From the NCBI GenBank assembly GCA_037179335.1, contig JAKZHN010000034.1:1-64000 (forward strand): 64,000 nucleotides of DNA, written 5' to 3'. How positions within the stretch are numbered: the first letter of the stretch is position 1; each line of letters opens with the position of its first letter. Position numbers and translations under genes: made by a program. Under the pieces are notes generated by a model. It was given only the letters and a program-made list of their open reading frames with translations. It ran no database searches and was not told the origin of the DNA. The stretch comes from Cyclaneusma minus (taxonomy: Eukaryota; Ascomycota; Leotiomycetes; Marthamycetales; Marthamycetaceae). Below, piece by piece: positions 1 through 12,523 of this stretch.

Positions 1-66
1 TTTAATTTATTTAATTTATTTAATTTATTTAATTTATTTAATTTATTTAATTTATTTAATTTATTT
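1..66. repeat. 9-bp tandem repeat (TTTAATTTA)n
   Basis: The window opens with about seven head-to-tail copies of TTTAATTTA with almost no mismatch. It is a simple AT repeat at the edge of the AT-rich block and does not resemble the TTAGGG telomere unit usual in filamentous fungi. Confidence 0.9.
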
Positions 67-2089
67 TAAATAATAATTTTATATTTAATTTAGCATTTAT
101 AAATAGAATTAGTTTTAGCCCAATTATAATATTTATTATTTGCTTATTTAAATTAAAGTATATTTTAAAGCAAATTATAAAAATATATAAATATTTTATA
201 TATTTCAATGCTTTAATTTTTTATATTATTTTTATTAATAAAATTTTTAATAAAATTTTTATAATATTATTTTATTTTTATTTTATTTTTATTAAAAAAG
301 CAAAATTATAAACATTCTATATATATATATATCTTTTTTTATAAATATTAATATTATAAAAGTTTCATCTAATTTATTATTAATAAAGGCAAGAACGGAA
401 ATTATATTTTAAATATTAATTGCAATTAAATAATTAATTATTATATATTTTTGCTTTATAAAAAAATATTAAATTAAATAATTACTAATTCTTTTTTAAT
501 TATTATATTTATATTTATAATTTATAAAATTAGGAATTTTATTTCTAGCTTTTATAAATAAAATTCAACTATATTTATTTTAATTATAATTATTATAATT
601 GAAATTATAATTAAAATTATTTGTATATAATTAGCCTCTTTTTGCCGCTATTAAAGCTATTATTATTTGAAATATATATTTTATTACCAAATTAGTTATA
701 TTTGCGGGCTTTATATTTAAATTCTTAGCAATTTTAATATTTTCTTTTTATAAATATAATTAAATAGGCTATAATTATTAAAATTATAATTAAAATATAA
801 AAAAACCCGTATTAATTTTAGCTATATTACTAGCTTTTATTTTAATAAAAGCTATTTTTTTATCTTTGCAATCAAATTAATATTAAATTATTATATTATT
901 ATTTAAAATATTATATGGATTTTATATTTTATTATAATTATTATAATGCTTTTTAAAATTATTTATATCAAATATATTTTTGGCTTCAAATTAAAAATTA
1001 AATGTATTTTTATATTTAATTTTTCCGGCTATATTAAATTCATATTGTATATTAATTTATAATTAATTGCTTTATTAAAAAAAATCCTATATAAAAAAAC
1101 AAACTTTTTATTTTATATTAAAAAGAAATCTTTTTAGCAAATTAACTTAATATATATAATATATATTATAATTTTGCATTTATTGTATTTAATATTAAAT
1201 TTTTAAACTGTTTTTATAAAAACTTTTTTAATTTATAATGTATTTAATAATATTATTATATAATATATATATAGCTTTTAAATACAACTAAAGCGCAATA
1301 ATTTTTTTGTTTTTTAAAAAACAACTAAAGCTATATATTAAAATAATTTTATAGGTAATTAAATTATTTATAATATAATTTGATACTTAATATATAAAAG
1401 TTTTTGGGCATATAAATTTTTTTAATAATTAATTGCTTATTATTAAGATTTAAGCCAAATAGGCTATATTTATAATTAAAAATTATAATTTTGGCTTATA
1501 ATCTTGCAAATTCCTTTTAGCTTTAAATTTTTAAATAATTTATTAAATGGCTGGAAAATTATTAAAATTCAAATTTGCTTAGCTTTAAATAAAAATAAAA
1601 ATAAAAACAAAAGCAAAAACTTAATTAATTTTATTCTTACGCAATATATTTATATTTTTAATTGGGGCATTTTAATTATTAATATTAATAATGCTTTTAT
1701 TAGCATTATTAATAAATGCATTATTGCCTTTATTAAATATAAATTTTTAAATTGATATATAAATTTTATTAATATTATTATTAATACCAATCTTTTTTAA
1801 ATTAAATACAATTGGTTTTTAAAGCTTTTAATAATTTTTTTGCAAATAAAATTATTGCCAAATTTATAGCTAATAAATTATATAATTATTGTTTTGCTAA
1901 ATTATTGTTCTTTAAAATAAAAGCAGCTATTTTATTATAATAATTAAAAATAAATTAATAAACAAAAATATATTATATATATTTTTTGATTATAAAAAAT
2001 GGCTATTATTTATTTTAAATAAAAATAGCAATGCTTAAATATTATATATTAATAGCCTTACTTTTCTTTTTTAATAAGCAATGCTTATC

Positions 2090-2170
2090 TTTTACACACC
2101 TTTAGCGCACGTGCCTTATAGGGTGCCCGCAAGGTGCCCTCCTCCGCCCCGTGTGATAGTCGGCAACGCT
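2090..2170. other. GC-richer island inside the AT block
   Basis: About 80 bp of nearly unmutated sequence containing GCACGTGCC, repeated GGTGCCC segments and CCCCGTGTGATAG. A smaller island with GCCACGTGAC lies near 2690-2750. These may be LTR or non-RIPped unique remnants. No ORF is present. Confidence 0.5.
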
Positions 2171-4254
2171 TTATTGGGGTTTTTATTATTTAATATAATA
2201 AAAACTAAAAATTAAAAACTTAAATAAAAATACAAAGTATATTGGTATAACAGCCTTTTTACAAAAGCTATTAAAGCTAATAAGCAAATTGGTAATTTTT
2301 AATAATTTTGGTAATTATAAAAAAACCCTTAGCAATTTTAATTAATTAATAAAATACCATAATCTTATTAGCAAAGCAAAGCGGTTTTAAAAAAGTCTTT
2401 AACAATTTCAATTAATTTTGGAAATAATCGGTATAAATATAATAATAATAGGGCTATTAAAATAAAACTTTTGTATTGTCGCATTTAAATCAATTATAAT
2501 AATAAATAACTATTTATTTAAACGCTTGCGCTAATCCAGGCTTATAACCTATTGAAAAAAGCGTTTAATTTAATATAATCTAATATAAAATGCTAATTAT
2601 AAAAATAAATAAAATATTATATTAATTGCTTAAAATTCTAAATTAAAGGCATTTCCAAATTATAAATATCTAATTATAAAAGATACTAACCCCGTTCTAG
2701 CTAAGCGAAATGCCACGTGACTATTTTTACGGTAGCCATTGCACCTATTCCTTAATACAATTATATTAAAATTAATAATAATAATGCTATTCCCAATTTT
2801 TTTAAAATCCTTATTTTTTTAATTCTTTTTTTATAAATAATACTCCGGTTTTTAATATTAAGCTATATTTTATAAAAAATAATGCCAAAAAAATGCAAAT
2901 TATAATATCAAGCTTTATAAAATTATTTAAATTATAATTGCATATACCGGCTATAATATTAATAATATTAAAAAATCTATAACTTCAATTATAAAAAGGT
3001 ATTTTCCAATAATAAAAATTTGCAAAATTAAAACTTTTTAATTTTATAAAAAAGCTGTTACGTTTAAAAATCCGTATTATAAATAATAAAATCTTGTTAC
3101 AATTAGAATTTTAAAATCTTTAATGCAAAATAAAATATAGAAATATATTAAAAAGCCAAAAAAAACAAATTTAGTTTTTATTAAATAAAAATATATTATT
3201 AAAATCAAAATTAACGAGATTATTAAACAATTTAAAACTCGGCTAATAGCTTGAAATTTTAGCCAAATATTTAAAAAAAAACTATATTAATATTTTTGCC
3301 CTAATTATTTAAATGAATTTTCTTTAGTTTTTTTAATTATTTCTCGCAAGGTTTTTAAATATAAATAATTTAATATTAAAAAAGCTTTTATTAAAGCCAA
3401 AATAATATTTAAAATTTCTTTAAATTTCTTTAAAAAGCTTATTATTTTATTAAATTATATCTTTCAGATTTTTAAAAACTTATATAATTTAAAATAAGCA
3501 GTTAAAAATTAAAATTTGCTTATAAAAAAAAATAAAAAAATAGGATTTCATTTAAAATTTTATAGACTTTTGCATTTATAAATATTTAAAATGCGGCATT
3601 ATTTTTTTAATATATATTAATAATATTATTGCAGCTAATCGCAATAAAAAGCAGTTTTTTTAATTCTATTTTTAGTTTCTTTTTTAATTTAATGCTAAAG
3701 ATTTAAAAAAGATTTTTAAAAATTTCAATATAAAAATAAAAAAAGCCGAAAGGGCAAAACTTTTTATTTTAATTAAATATAATATTTTTATTAAATATTA
3801 AAAAACTTAATATAGTTAAATTCCAAATTTTAATTCAATATATTTTTATAAATAATTATAAAGATTTTAAATCTTTTGCTTTTAATAATAAATATATAAA
3901 TATTAAAAAATACCAGTAAATTATTAAAAGCTTTATATTTGCTATAATTTTTATTTATTTAAATATTGCTTTTGCAATTAGAAAACTAGCCCAATATATA
4001 AATAATTTATTAATTTATTATAATTATATATTTAAAACTTTATTGCGCTATATTAATTTAATTATTTTTTATAAAATACGCTATAATTTTTAAAAAATAT
4101 ATACTATAAATTAATAATTTATTTAAATTTCAACTAGGCTAGCGATAAAATTAATCGAATAAGCGCATTTAGCATTATTGCTATATTTTATAGCGGGTTA
4201 ATATTATAAAAAAAAATAACGCTGCGTTTTTATTTTTTTTATTAAATTTAAATA

Positions 4255-4775
4255 TATCGCTTTATTTAAAGGCTTTACTAAATCGACAACCGAGGCTAGC
4301 TATTTGCCTATACTAAGCCCAATCCGGAAAGCGCCGGCATTTATCCGGGCCCGCTAGCCGCGAAAATGATTTTGCAGCGAAATAATTATCGCAACCGCCA
4401 AATTACCGCCACTATTACCACCACCACCACTCTCAAGCTTTTGCAAAGGGCTCCAGCCCTTCGGCGCAAGCTCCAGCACCTTTTCTAGCTTTTAAGGGCC
4501 AGTTCCAGTTTTGCGCGCGCTATAGCGTATGCCCGAAATTTCCATGCGCTATTTATTTATATTATGCTAATTATAATTTTATACCAAAAACTCCTTACCC
4601 TCGCCCTTATTCTCGCCCTCGCCATGGCGCATACTACCCTGTATCCTCCGGACCTTAATATATATGCGCTAAAGCTCTGGGGCTGGAGCTGGAGCTAAAG
4701 CTTGAAGCTGGAGCTGGATATTGAAGCTGGAGTTGAATATTAAGGGCTGGAGCTGCGCGGAAGGGCTGGGTAGCT
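4255..4775. repeat. GC-richer island with GCTGGA-type repeats
   Basis: This is the largest GC-richer stretch in the AT block. From about 4676 to 4760 it carries a degenerate array of GCTGGA and GAAGCTG units. Around 4430-4500 the complementary composition appears (CTCCAGC, GCTCCAGC), so the two parts could pair as imperfect inverted repeats. It lies beyond the integrase end of the Gypsy relic and may be a 3' non-coding part of that element or a separate insertion. No coding capacity was seen. Confidence 0.5.
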
Positions 4776-5689
4776 TAGAATTAATTCAAAATTAATTTAA
4801 ATAATATAGTATTATTTATTTAGCTATAATATAATTTAAAACCATTTTTTATTACTAGCGGTTATTAATTTATAATTCTTTATAATAATAAAAAATTAAT
4901 TAAGGCCCGTTTTAAAAAATTATTATAAAGTATATTATATATTTTGCTAAATAGGTTTAATTTATAATTATAAATGCCTTTTATCTTAATTATTTTATAT
5001 TTAATATATTTTTAATTTAGCATTTTGCTAAAATGGTTTGTATATAGGTTTTTCAAATTTAATTATATTTTATTCCCGATTTTAAATTTATTAGCTTATT
5101 TTTAATATTAATTTTTATATTTCTTTATTTTTTTTTGCGCATTTATTATAATACATTGCCTTTAGTTTTTTAGCTTTTTTAGCTTTACAACTAAAGCAAT
5201 TGCTTAATTAGCAGCAAATTTAAAGCTAGTTAAAATAAATAAGGTATTAAAATCGAACGGCTTTATATTATCCCTATATATTATAAAAAAGGGGCTTATT
5301 TTGATTATTTTAATTATATAAATATTAATTAAAAACTGGGTATATAATAATAATTTGGCCCATTTTTTTAAATTATAATTTATAAAAATTTATATAAACT
5401 CTTTAATTATTCTATTTATTTATTTTATAGATTTATTTATTTTTAAATAAAAGGCCGTAAATAGGGATTCTTTTATTTTTAGTAGCTTGCAAAATACCTT
5501 TTAAAATAGGCTAATTGATTGCGGTATTTAATTAAAAATAATATATAAAAATAGGCCATAATATTAATAATAAAATTTAGTAAAAAAGTCTGCTATTAAT
5601 TTTGCTATAATTTTTTTAAAAAATTAAATAACCATTTTTTTATTTAAATAATTGGTTATTATAATAATATTTGTATAACCATTGCTTTT

Positions 5690-7160
5690 TAATAAATTAA
5701 TTATAAAATCCATTAAAATTTATAACCAAATTTAATCCGGAATTAATAAAGGTTGTAAAAATCGGTATTTTTTATTTTTTAAGCCTTTATATAGCAATAT
5801 AAATTGCAATTTATAATATATTCTTTTATATTTTATTTTATAAAGGGCCAAAAAAACCAGTTAAATAATATCCGTATATATATTTTATATTAAAATAGCC
5901 TATAATAATATTATTATACAATTTTTAAATAAATGCTATTTTTAAAAATTTCTATTTTGGCATTTATAGCTTTTATATATTTTTATATATTATTTGGTTT
6001 TTGTTATTTAGGCTAAAATCTGTAATTAATATAATTGATTTCCATTTTAATAATAAGCGTTTTATATTTTCGCCTTTTCGCTTTTTTAAAAAAAAAGCTT
6101 TTAATTTATATATATAAAGGGTTTGTCCATTCTTTTATTAAATTAAACGCGTTTTTCCATATTTTAGCTATATTGGTTAAATTTAATAATCTATTTATTA
6201 TTAATATTAAAATCGCTATTCCGTTTATAATTTTTAAATTAATTTTTTGTTTTTTAATAAAATAGCCATTTTATAAATAAATTGCTTATTCAATAAATTT
6301 GCTAATATATTTTGGTCCTGTTTTAATAAGGCGTTTATTATAATATTTTGTTTTTTTAATATATACGCAATTATAAAATTGTAATTCGCTAATAAAAAAG
6401 CCTATTTTATTTATTATTTAAATAGCGTCCAAGCTATTATAAAACATTTTAAATTTTTATAATTTATTTATATTTAAAATAGCCTTTGCATTATTTTTAA
6501 GCTAATTGCAATTTTTTTAAAGCATTTAATAATTGCTAATAAGTTTTAATTATAAATTAGGTAATTGTATTTTATAAATTCAATTTTTTTTAAAAAAAAA
6601 GGCAATAGCTTATATTATTTTATTATTTCCTATTTAAAACAGCGTTTTGCCTATATTATATTTTAAAGCATTGGTTTTTATATATATTTTAATCTTTAAA
6701 TTAAATGCTGCCAATATTAAGACAAAAACAAATACCTTTTTAAATTATATAAACGCCTGTTTAGCTTTTGCCGTTTATTTAAAAGGCTGGTTTTTTTTAA
6801 TTAAAATTATAATGGATAAATAGAGCTTAAAAAAATCTATATAATTTTTTTATAAAACTTGGCGAATTTTAAAAATCCTTAAATACCTTTTAGGCTGGCA
6901 AAGAAAAGCTAATTGGTAGTAGCTGTAATTGTTTTAGAATTTATAATTATTTATTTTAAAATCCCGTTATTATAATTGGCTTTAATAATAAAATTTAGAT
7001 ATTTAATAAATTTAATTTTAAATCTGCATTTATTAATATTTAGTTATAGCCCGGCTTTTTTTAATTATTTTAAAACTTTTTATATATATTTGCAGTATAG
7101 CTTTAAAAAGCCGTTTATGTAAATTAATATATTATTTATATATACTAAGCAAAAATCGTT
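5690..7160 (-). mobile_element. Ty3/Gypsy retrotransposon pol relic (RT to integrase), RIP-inactivated
   Basis: Read on the minus strand, positions 7145-7119 give VYINNILIY, which is the reverse transcriptase catalytic box VYIDDILIY with both Asp codons changed GAT to AAT. The same frame continues (7080-6960) with KVLK*LKKAGL*LNINKCRF and KYLNFIIKA, matching the usual segment that follows in Gypsy RTs, with stops where Gln or Arg codons would be. Further downstream, at about 5745-5695, LIPD*IWL*ILMDFII matches the integrase-core segment with the MDFI motif. The RT-before-integrase order is that of Ty3/Gypsy, not Copia. Every disruption is a G-to-A change on the coding strand, as RIP predicts. 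RNase H should lie between, but I did not read it confidently, and no LTR pair of this element could be delimited. It is inactive. Confidence 0.8.
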
Positions 7161-7782
7161 TAAATATTTAGCTAAGCAATAATTAATATATTGCAAAAAA
7201 ATGCTTAGGGTATTAATTAGCCTAAAAAAATTATTACTCATTTATATAATTTATACCAAATATAAAATGCCATTTTTTTAACAATTTTAATTTTATAAAA
7301 TGCCGTAATTATATTAAATTTAATAAACTATTTAGTTTATTTAATTGTTTATAAAATTTTGTAAATTAAAAAAAAATAGCGGTTCTTTTTAAATATTTTA
7401 TTTAAAGCCTAATAATTTATATAAAAACGCAAGTCTTTTTCTGGTTTTTTTATAAATAGCATTGGGGCTGCTACCGATAAATTACTTATTTATATAAACC
7501 CCTTTTCTAAATATTCAATAAGGGTTGTTTTTAATATTAAAAGCTCTTTTTGGCTTATTTTATATATAGGTTTTTAAAATATAACGGAATTTTGCTATTT
7601 ATTCTTTTTAATTTAATATAATAGTTGATTTTAAAATCCCGGTAAAAAAGCAATTTATTTGCTTTTTTCCGGTCGAATTTATTTAATATACCCTGCCAAT
7701 ATTTTGGTAAAACCTTTTTTGGATTTATAGGCATTTTAATTTTTAAAGCCCTTTTTATATTGGCTAAAAAATAGGCAAAAAT

Positions 7783-7806
7783 TTATATATATATATATAT
7801 ATATAT
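7783..7806. repeat. (TA)n microsatellite
   Basis: An uninterrupted run of TA dinucleotides in the AT block. Confidence 0.85.
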
Positions 7807-10800
7807 TTAGCAAGCTTAATAAATGCTATTGCATTAATTTCTGTAATATTTATTTTCCGGTATAATCTTTTATATTAATTGCTAATTATTTGGCCATTTT
7901 TTATAAAGCTTAATTTCTTTTTATAGGCATTAATTATTGCCTTTTTATATTTTAATTATGCTTATTTTAGTATTATATTATAGCTATTGTTTTACAATAT
8001 AGTTTTTAATGTTTAATTAAAGCCGTATTATATAAATAATGGTTTTATAATTTAAATTATTGCCCGTATAAAAGCCAACAAATTTTAAATTATTAAAAGC
8101 AAAACGCTAAAATTTATTTTTTATATAAAAGCGGAATTAATTATTTTAAAAGGCAAATATTTATTATTAACCAAAATAATAGTGTAATTTATTTAATTAA
8201 TAAAAATAGAAATAATAAAGGAATTTGCTATTGGTATATTATTTTTTAATTTTGTTTTTTGCCAAAAACCTAATTTTATAGTGCGCTTTAATTTGCATTT
8301 ATAAATTAAAGCCACTAGTTTTTTAAATTATTAATATTTTCGTTTAAATTAGCTTTAAAAAAATATTTCAAATATTTCTCTTTGCTTTTGGGGCTTTTAT
8401 AAAAAGCAGTTTGCAAGCTCGGATTGCGTACTTTATAACTTTGTAATAAAAGCATTATTTTGCGGCCTTTTTGGTATCCAGAATAGCTTTAATTACCTAT
8501 TTTGCTTTTACGCTAAAAACCGCAAACAAATTTATTGTATTTGGGTTTGCGTGGCTAAAAATGCTTAATATTGTTTTTAATTTTTTTGCTTACATACTAA
8601 AATTTCCGTATTTGGACTTTTTAGCCAAGTTTTTTAAAACCACCGCTATAATTTATAGCTTATTAATATATAGGGTATATTATAAAAAGATTAATGAATT
8701 GCCAAAAGCTATTATAGCGGTAAAGCTAGCAAATAGTTTTTAATAAAGGTTTTAAATTTTAAAGTTTTCCGGCTAGCTTAAGCCACCAGCTTGCATTAAA
8801 AAACTATTATATTTAATAATAAAAGTATTAAATTTTTTCTTTTTTCTTTAGACCGTTTTGGCCAGCTTATTTAGGGCTTTTGTTTTAAGCTTTAAATTAT
8901 TGTATATCAAATTTAATTGCTTTTATAATGCTATTAAGGATTCAATAGTGGGGCTGGGGACTCTGGCAATATAGGCTTTAATTTAGGGCTAAATTTATTT
9001 TGCGGCCGTTTTTAATATTCAATTATAAATATACCAAAACTATATATTAATTAATTAATTTATTTAATTTATTTAAATTTTGGCCTTTATTTAAATCTTT
9101 TAAATAAATTTGTTTCTATTAAATCTTTTAAAGGGGTTAATGTTTAATAGTATTGAATATTTATAAGCCGTTAAAATGCTTGCTCCGAAAATGCTAGCAA
9201 AGGCTGTTTTTATATTATTAAATTTTATTGCTTTAATTGCTTTATAGCATTTGTTTTTTATAATTGTAATTTTTTAAATATAATTGTTTTTTATATTGGT
9301 AAGCCATTTTTAAATATAGGCTACCGTTTGCTAAAAAAAAATTGGCCCCTTTTATTAAATTTGGCTAATAGGGCGGCTAATATAATATATTTATTTAAAA
9401 AACCTCTTTATTAATGCTAAATAATAAGGTTTTTAATATACTAAATGGCTTAGGCCTTAGCTTAATATTGCTAGGCTGCCATATATATAGCGGCTTGCTA
9501 TTAAAAAATAAAAGCCTGTATTTATTGCGCAAAAAGGTAATTTTTGTTTTTATTTATTTTCGGCTTTGCTAATATTTTGCTAAATGTTTTAAGCGAGTTT
9601 AAAATTATATTACAATTTAGTGTTTTGCAATAAAATTAATAGAAAAATTTAAAATTTAATTCTAAATCAAAAAATTTAATTTTAAAAAATAAAGGCCTGC
9701 TATTTATACTAATTTCTCCAGCCTTTATACCCCAGTACTTTATACGCGCTTGGTGCGTTAATTTGGTTTTTAAAGTATTAAGCTTATATAAGGTATTGCT
9801 TATTATAATAATGGTGGCTATTGCTTTAGCAACGCCATAATTTACCCTTGGTGCATATAAGCGGTCGTGGCACCATTGCATATAAGTGCATATAATAACC
9901 TGCTAATTAAGCTTTAGCTTATTAGCACAAACGAGTTTTTAAATCGTTATAATTTGCTTATTTTGTAATTGCAATTTGCATTATTAAATAAATTGCCCTT
10001 TATAATAATAATATTAATTGCTATAAAAAAATAGATTTTATTTAAACCGCATTATTTATTTTACGCTACATTTATATAATCCGCTTAATTTTGGAAAATG
10101 CCTTTAATTCTTTTTTAATTAAATTAGCTATAACAAATTACCAATGGATTTAAAGCAATTTTGCAAAATACAAGGCTCCGCTTTTTTTAAAATCCCAATT
10201 TCTAAATATTACTATTAAAATTATATTTTTTGCAATTGTTTCTTTTTATAAAAAAAACAGCTAATTAATTTAAATTTTAATACAATATTTAAAACCCCTT
10301 TTGCCGTTTTTTTATATTATTAAATTTATATATAGCTATAAGCAATTTAAAAATTGCTTATTTTTTAATAAAATAAAAATTTAATGCCAATATATTGCTT
10401 TTGTTTTAAAAAAAAAGGCAATTACGCTATTTTTATGCTTTTTAATAGCAAATTTAATATTAATTATATTGGCGTAAATGTTATTATTATTATTATAACT
10501 AATTATATTTGCTGTATAAAAGTTTTATAAGCGTTTTTCGTATTAAATTTCCAGTTATTAATAGCTTTATTTTTCCAATATACTATTAGCGTTTTTATTC
10601 GTGCTGCTTATTTTACCAAATTTCGCAAATATTTGCATATTATTAATTGCCCTAATATTGCTAAATATATTGGGTATAATTTTTATAAAGATATTGCCTA
10701 GTATATTATAAATAATAGTATATTGGAATTTAATATTTAAGAATTTGGCCAATGGTTTTTAAATATTTTTAAAAACTGTTATTTTAATAATTTAGCTATT

Positions 10801-10832
10801 AAATTTAATTTTAACCAGCGATGTTTTATAAG

Positions 10833-10835
<3 letters not shown>

Positions 10836-10871
<36 letters not shown>
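10836..10871. repeat. (TA)n microsatellite
   Basis: An uninterrupted run of about 18 TA dinucleotides just before the diverged repeat copy at 10914. Confidence 0.9.
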
Positions 10872-10874
<3 letters not shown>

Positions 10875-10913
10875 ATAATTTTTTTAAGCATAGTTTATTT
10901 TGCGCTTGGCTAA

Positions 10914-11030
10914 TTAATTTTAAAGCCCGCTAGCCTTAATTTTAAAAAAAGCCAGCAAAGCTTTTTTTTAATTTGCTAGCTAGCAAGCTTTAAAGCTATT
11001 GGCTATATTTGGCATTTATAAAATAAATTT
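10914..11030 (+). repeat. Diverged direct repeat, copy A
   Basis: The segment shares long identical tracts with 11296-11446, including AAAGCCCGCTAGCC, GCTAGCTAGCAA and GGCTATATTTGGCATTTA in the same order. Copy B carries about 30 bp extra in the middle. The spacing is about 380 bp. These may be tandem ends of a small element or two terminal repeats of a decayed insertion. Confidence 0.75.
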
Positions 11031-11295
11031 TACAAAAAACAAATTTATGTATAATAATTTATAAAAATATAAATAATTGATTTTATATTAAAAAATTAGC
11101 TATTAATTAATTATATAGCGTAAAGTATATAAGGCTTTTAGCTAGCTAGGTAAAAGCCGTATAAATAAAAAATTTAAAAATCCGCTATTTTTTTTCTTTA
11201 ATAATATTTTTTGCAAATTGACGATTAGCTATTTGTTTAATTTTTTTGTTTTTTTATTTTATATATAATATAAATTATTATATAGCATTATAGCC

Positions 11296-11446
11296 GATTA
11301 ATTTTAAAGCCCGCTAGCCTTAATTTTAAAAAAAGCTAGCAAAGCTTTAAATGCCTTTAAAAGCTAAAAAGCGGAGCTTTTTTTTAATTAGCTAGCTAGC
11401 AAATTTTAAAGCCGTTGGCTATATTTGGCATTTACGAAATAAATAT
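11296..11446 (+). repeat. Diverged direct repeat, copy B
   Basis: Second copy of the repeat at 10914, same orientation, with an internal insertion that itself ends in an AGCTTT-rich stretch. The differences are mostly C/T and G/A, as expected if RIP acted on both copies. Confidence 0.75.
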
Positions 11447-11999
11447 TAGAAATAGGTATTTTCTTCTTTTATTATATGTGATGATTTATAAGGATATAAA
11501 GTTTATTTATTTATATAAAAATTAAAAATACTAAAAAAAAGCTTAAACCGAAATAAATTGGCCTATTCGCTATTATATAATCATATAGCCCTGTTTCTTT
11601 TGCATTTAAGTTTTTATAAATTTATACTAAAACCGGCTTATATAATACTTTTACGCCAGTTTATTTTAATACTACCTAAATAATCCATTTTTTAAATAAT
11701 AGCTATTAAAACCATCTCCAATTATTATTTTAAATGGCGAAAATAATTAATAAAAAATAAATTATATTTTTAATTTAAAAATAATTAAAAGGAAGTTTTA
11801 TTATTAAATTAAATAAACCAAATATTCTATAAATAAAAACTGGCACTATTTTTCCTATTTTAATAAAACCTATCTTATTTAATAGCACGAAAAAAACCCC
11901 CGCAAGCCAAGTATAAAAGTATAAGAAAATTAAAGCCCAGAAACCGGTAAAAAAGCGTTATACGCTTAATAAAACTCGCTTTAAAAAACAAGGAAATGG

Positions 12000-12221
12000 T
12001 ATTACGGGGCTTCGGGCCCAAAAGCGGCCCTTTGGAAAAGGGTTTCTCCGAGAACATTTATTTGTTATTTATTTATAAGCTAAAACCTTAAGCAACCGGT
12101 CGGGGATTTTGCCAACTACTTAAGATAGCCACTCCCTCGACTCTCTTAGCTCTTTAGTCTTATTTATCTTGTCTTTACCCTTGCGCCGGTCCACGTAACT
12201 CCTCCTGGTGCAGCCGTGATA
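12000..12221 (+). mobile_element. LTR (same family as 40399-40610)
   Basis: This stretch aligns over its whole length with the reverse complement of 40399-40610. Shared landmarks include TTACGGGGC at the start, GACCGGTCGGGGA-like sequence, CTACTTAAG, TTTATCTTGTCTTTACCC and CCTCCTGGTG, ending GCCGTGATA. The first bases read TATTACGG where the other copy has TGTTACGG, a RIP-type G-to-A change. It marks the exact boundary between the AT-rich block on the left and normal DNA on the right, so it is probably the 3' LTR, or a solo LTR, of an element whose body lies to the left and is mutated. Confidence 0.8.
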
Positions 12222-12523
12222 AAGTACGTCGATTTCTGTCAAGCAAATGCACACCCGGATGAGTACGGACTACGGAATGGCAACGGCTCGTGAGCATGAC
12301 AAACTCGCAGAGATTTCAGTCTGAGGAGCATCCAGTCTCTTTGTATAACTCCAGGCTGATATGGTGATCTGGTCGGCTTAAGTCTTGGAATCAGATACGT
12401 AAAGCGATATGTCCTGTCGTTCTGGAAATTGATAGGGTGGCGGCAATGGCAGTGATGACGACAGTAAGAAACGGGGACGTTAGGAACATACAAGGCTGTA
12501 GCGAGCCCTTCCTAGAATAAATC
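12222..12523. other. Intergenic; no supported gene
   Basis: Normal-composition sequence between the LTR and the end of the F-box-like gene. It has an 84-codon minus-strand open frame without recognisable features, which I do not support as a gene. Confidence 0.5.

Larger units (their letters stand above)
1..11999. other. RIP-degraded AT-rich transposon block
   Basis: Almost the whole stretch is A and T. The remaining C and G sit mostly in GC and AGCT contexts while CA and TG are depleted, the pattern left by repeat-induced point mutation (RIP), in which CpA becomes TpA in duplicated DNA. No open reading frame of normal length or composition survives; the short AT-rich ORFs are chance. Recognisable relics are a Ty3/Gypsy pol region on the minus strand, a diverged repeat pair near 10.9 and 11.3 kb, and a few islands of higher GC. 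The block ends abruptly at the LTR at 12000. Nested insertions are likely but their borders cannot be resolved by eye. Confidence 0.85.

Noticed and set aside
1..66. Telomeric repeat at the window start
   Set aside because: The unit is TTTAATTTA, fully AT, unlike the TTAGGG-type telomere of filamentous ascomycetes, and only about seven copies are present.
1504..8743. Short ORFs in the AT-rich block (for example 1504-1755, 6035-6265, 8471-8743)
   Set aside because: Their composition is Ile/Asn/Lys/Phe only, as expected from AT-rich DNA; the real coding relic (RT, integrase) is on the other strand and frame.
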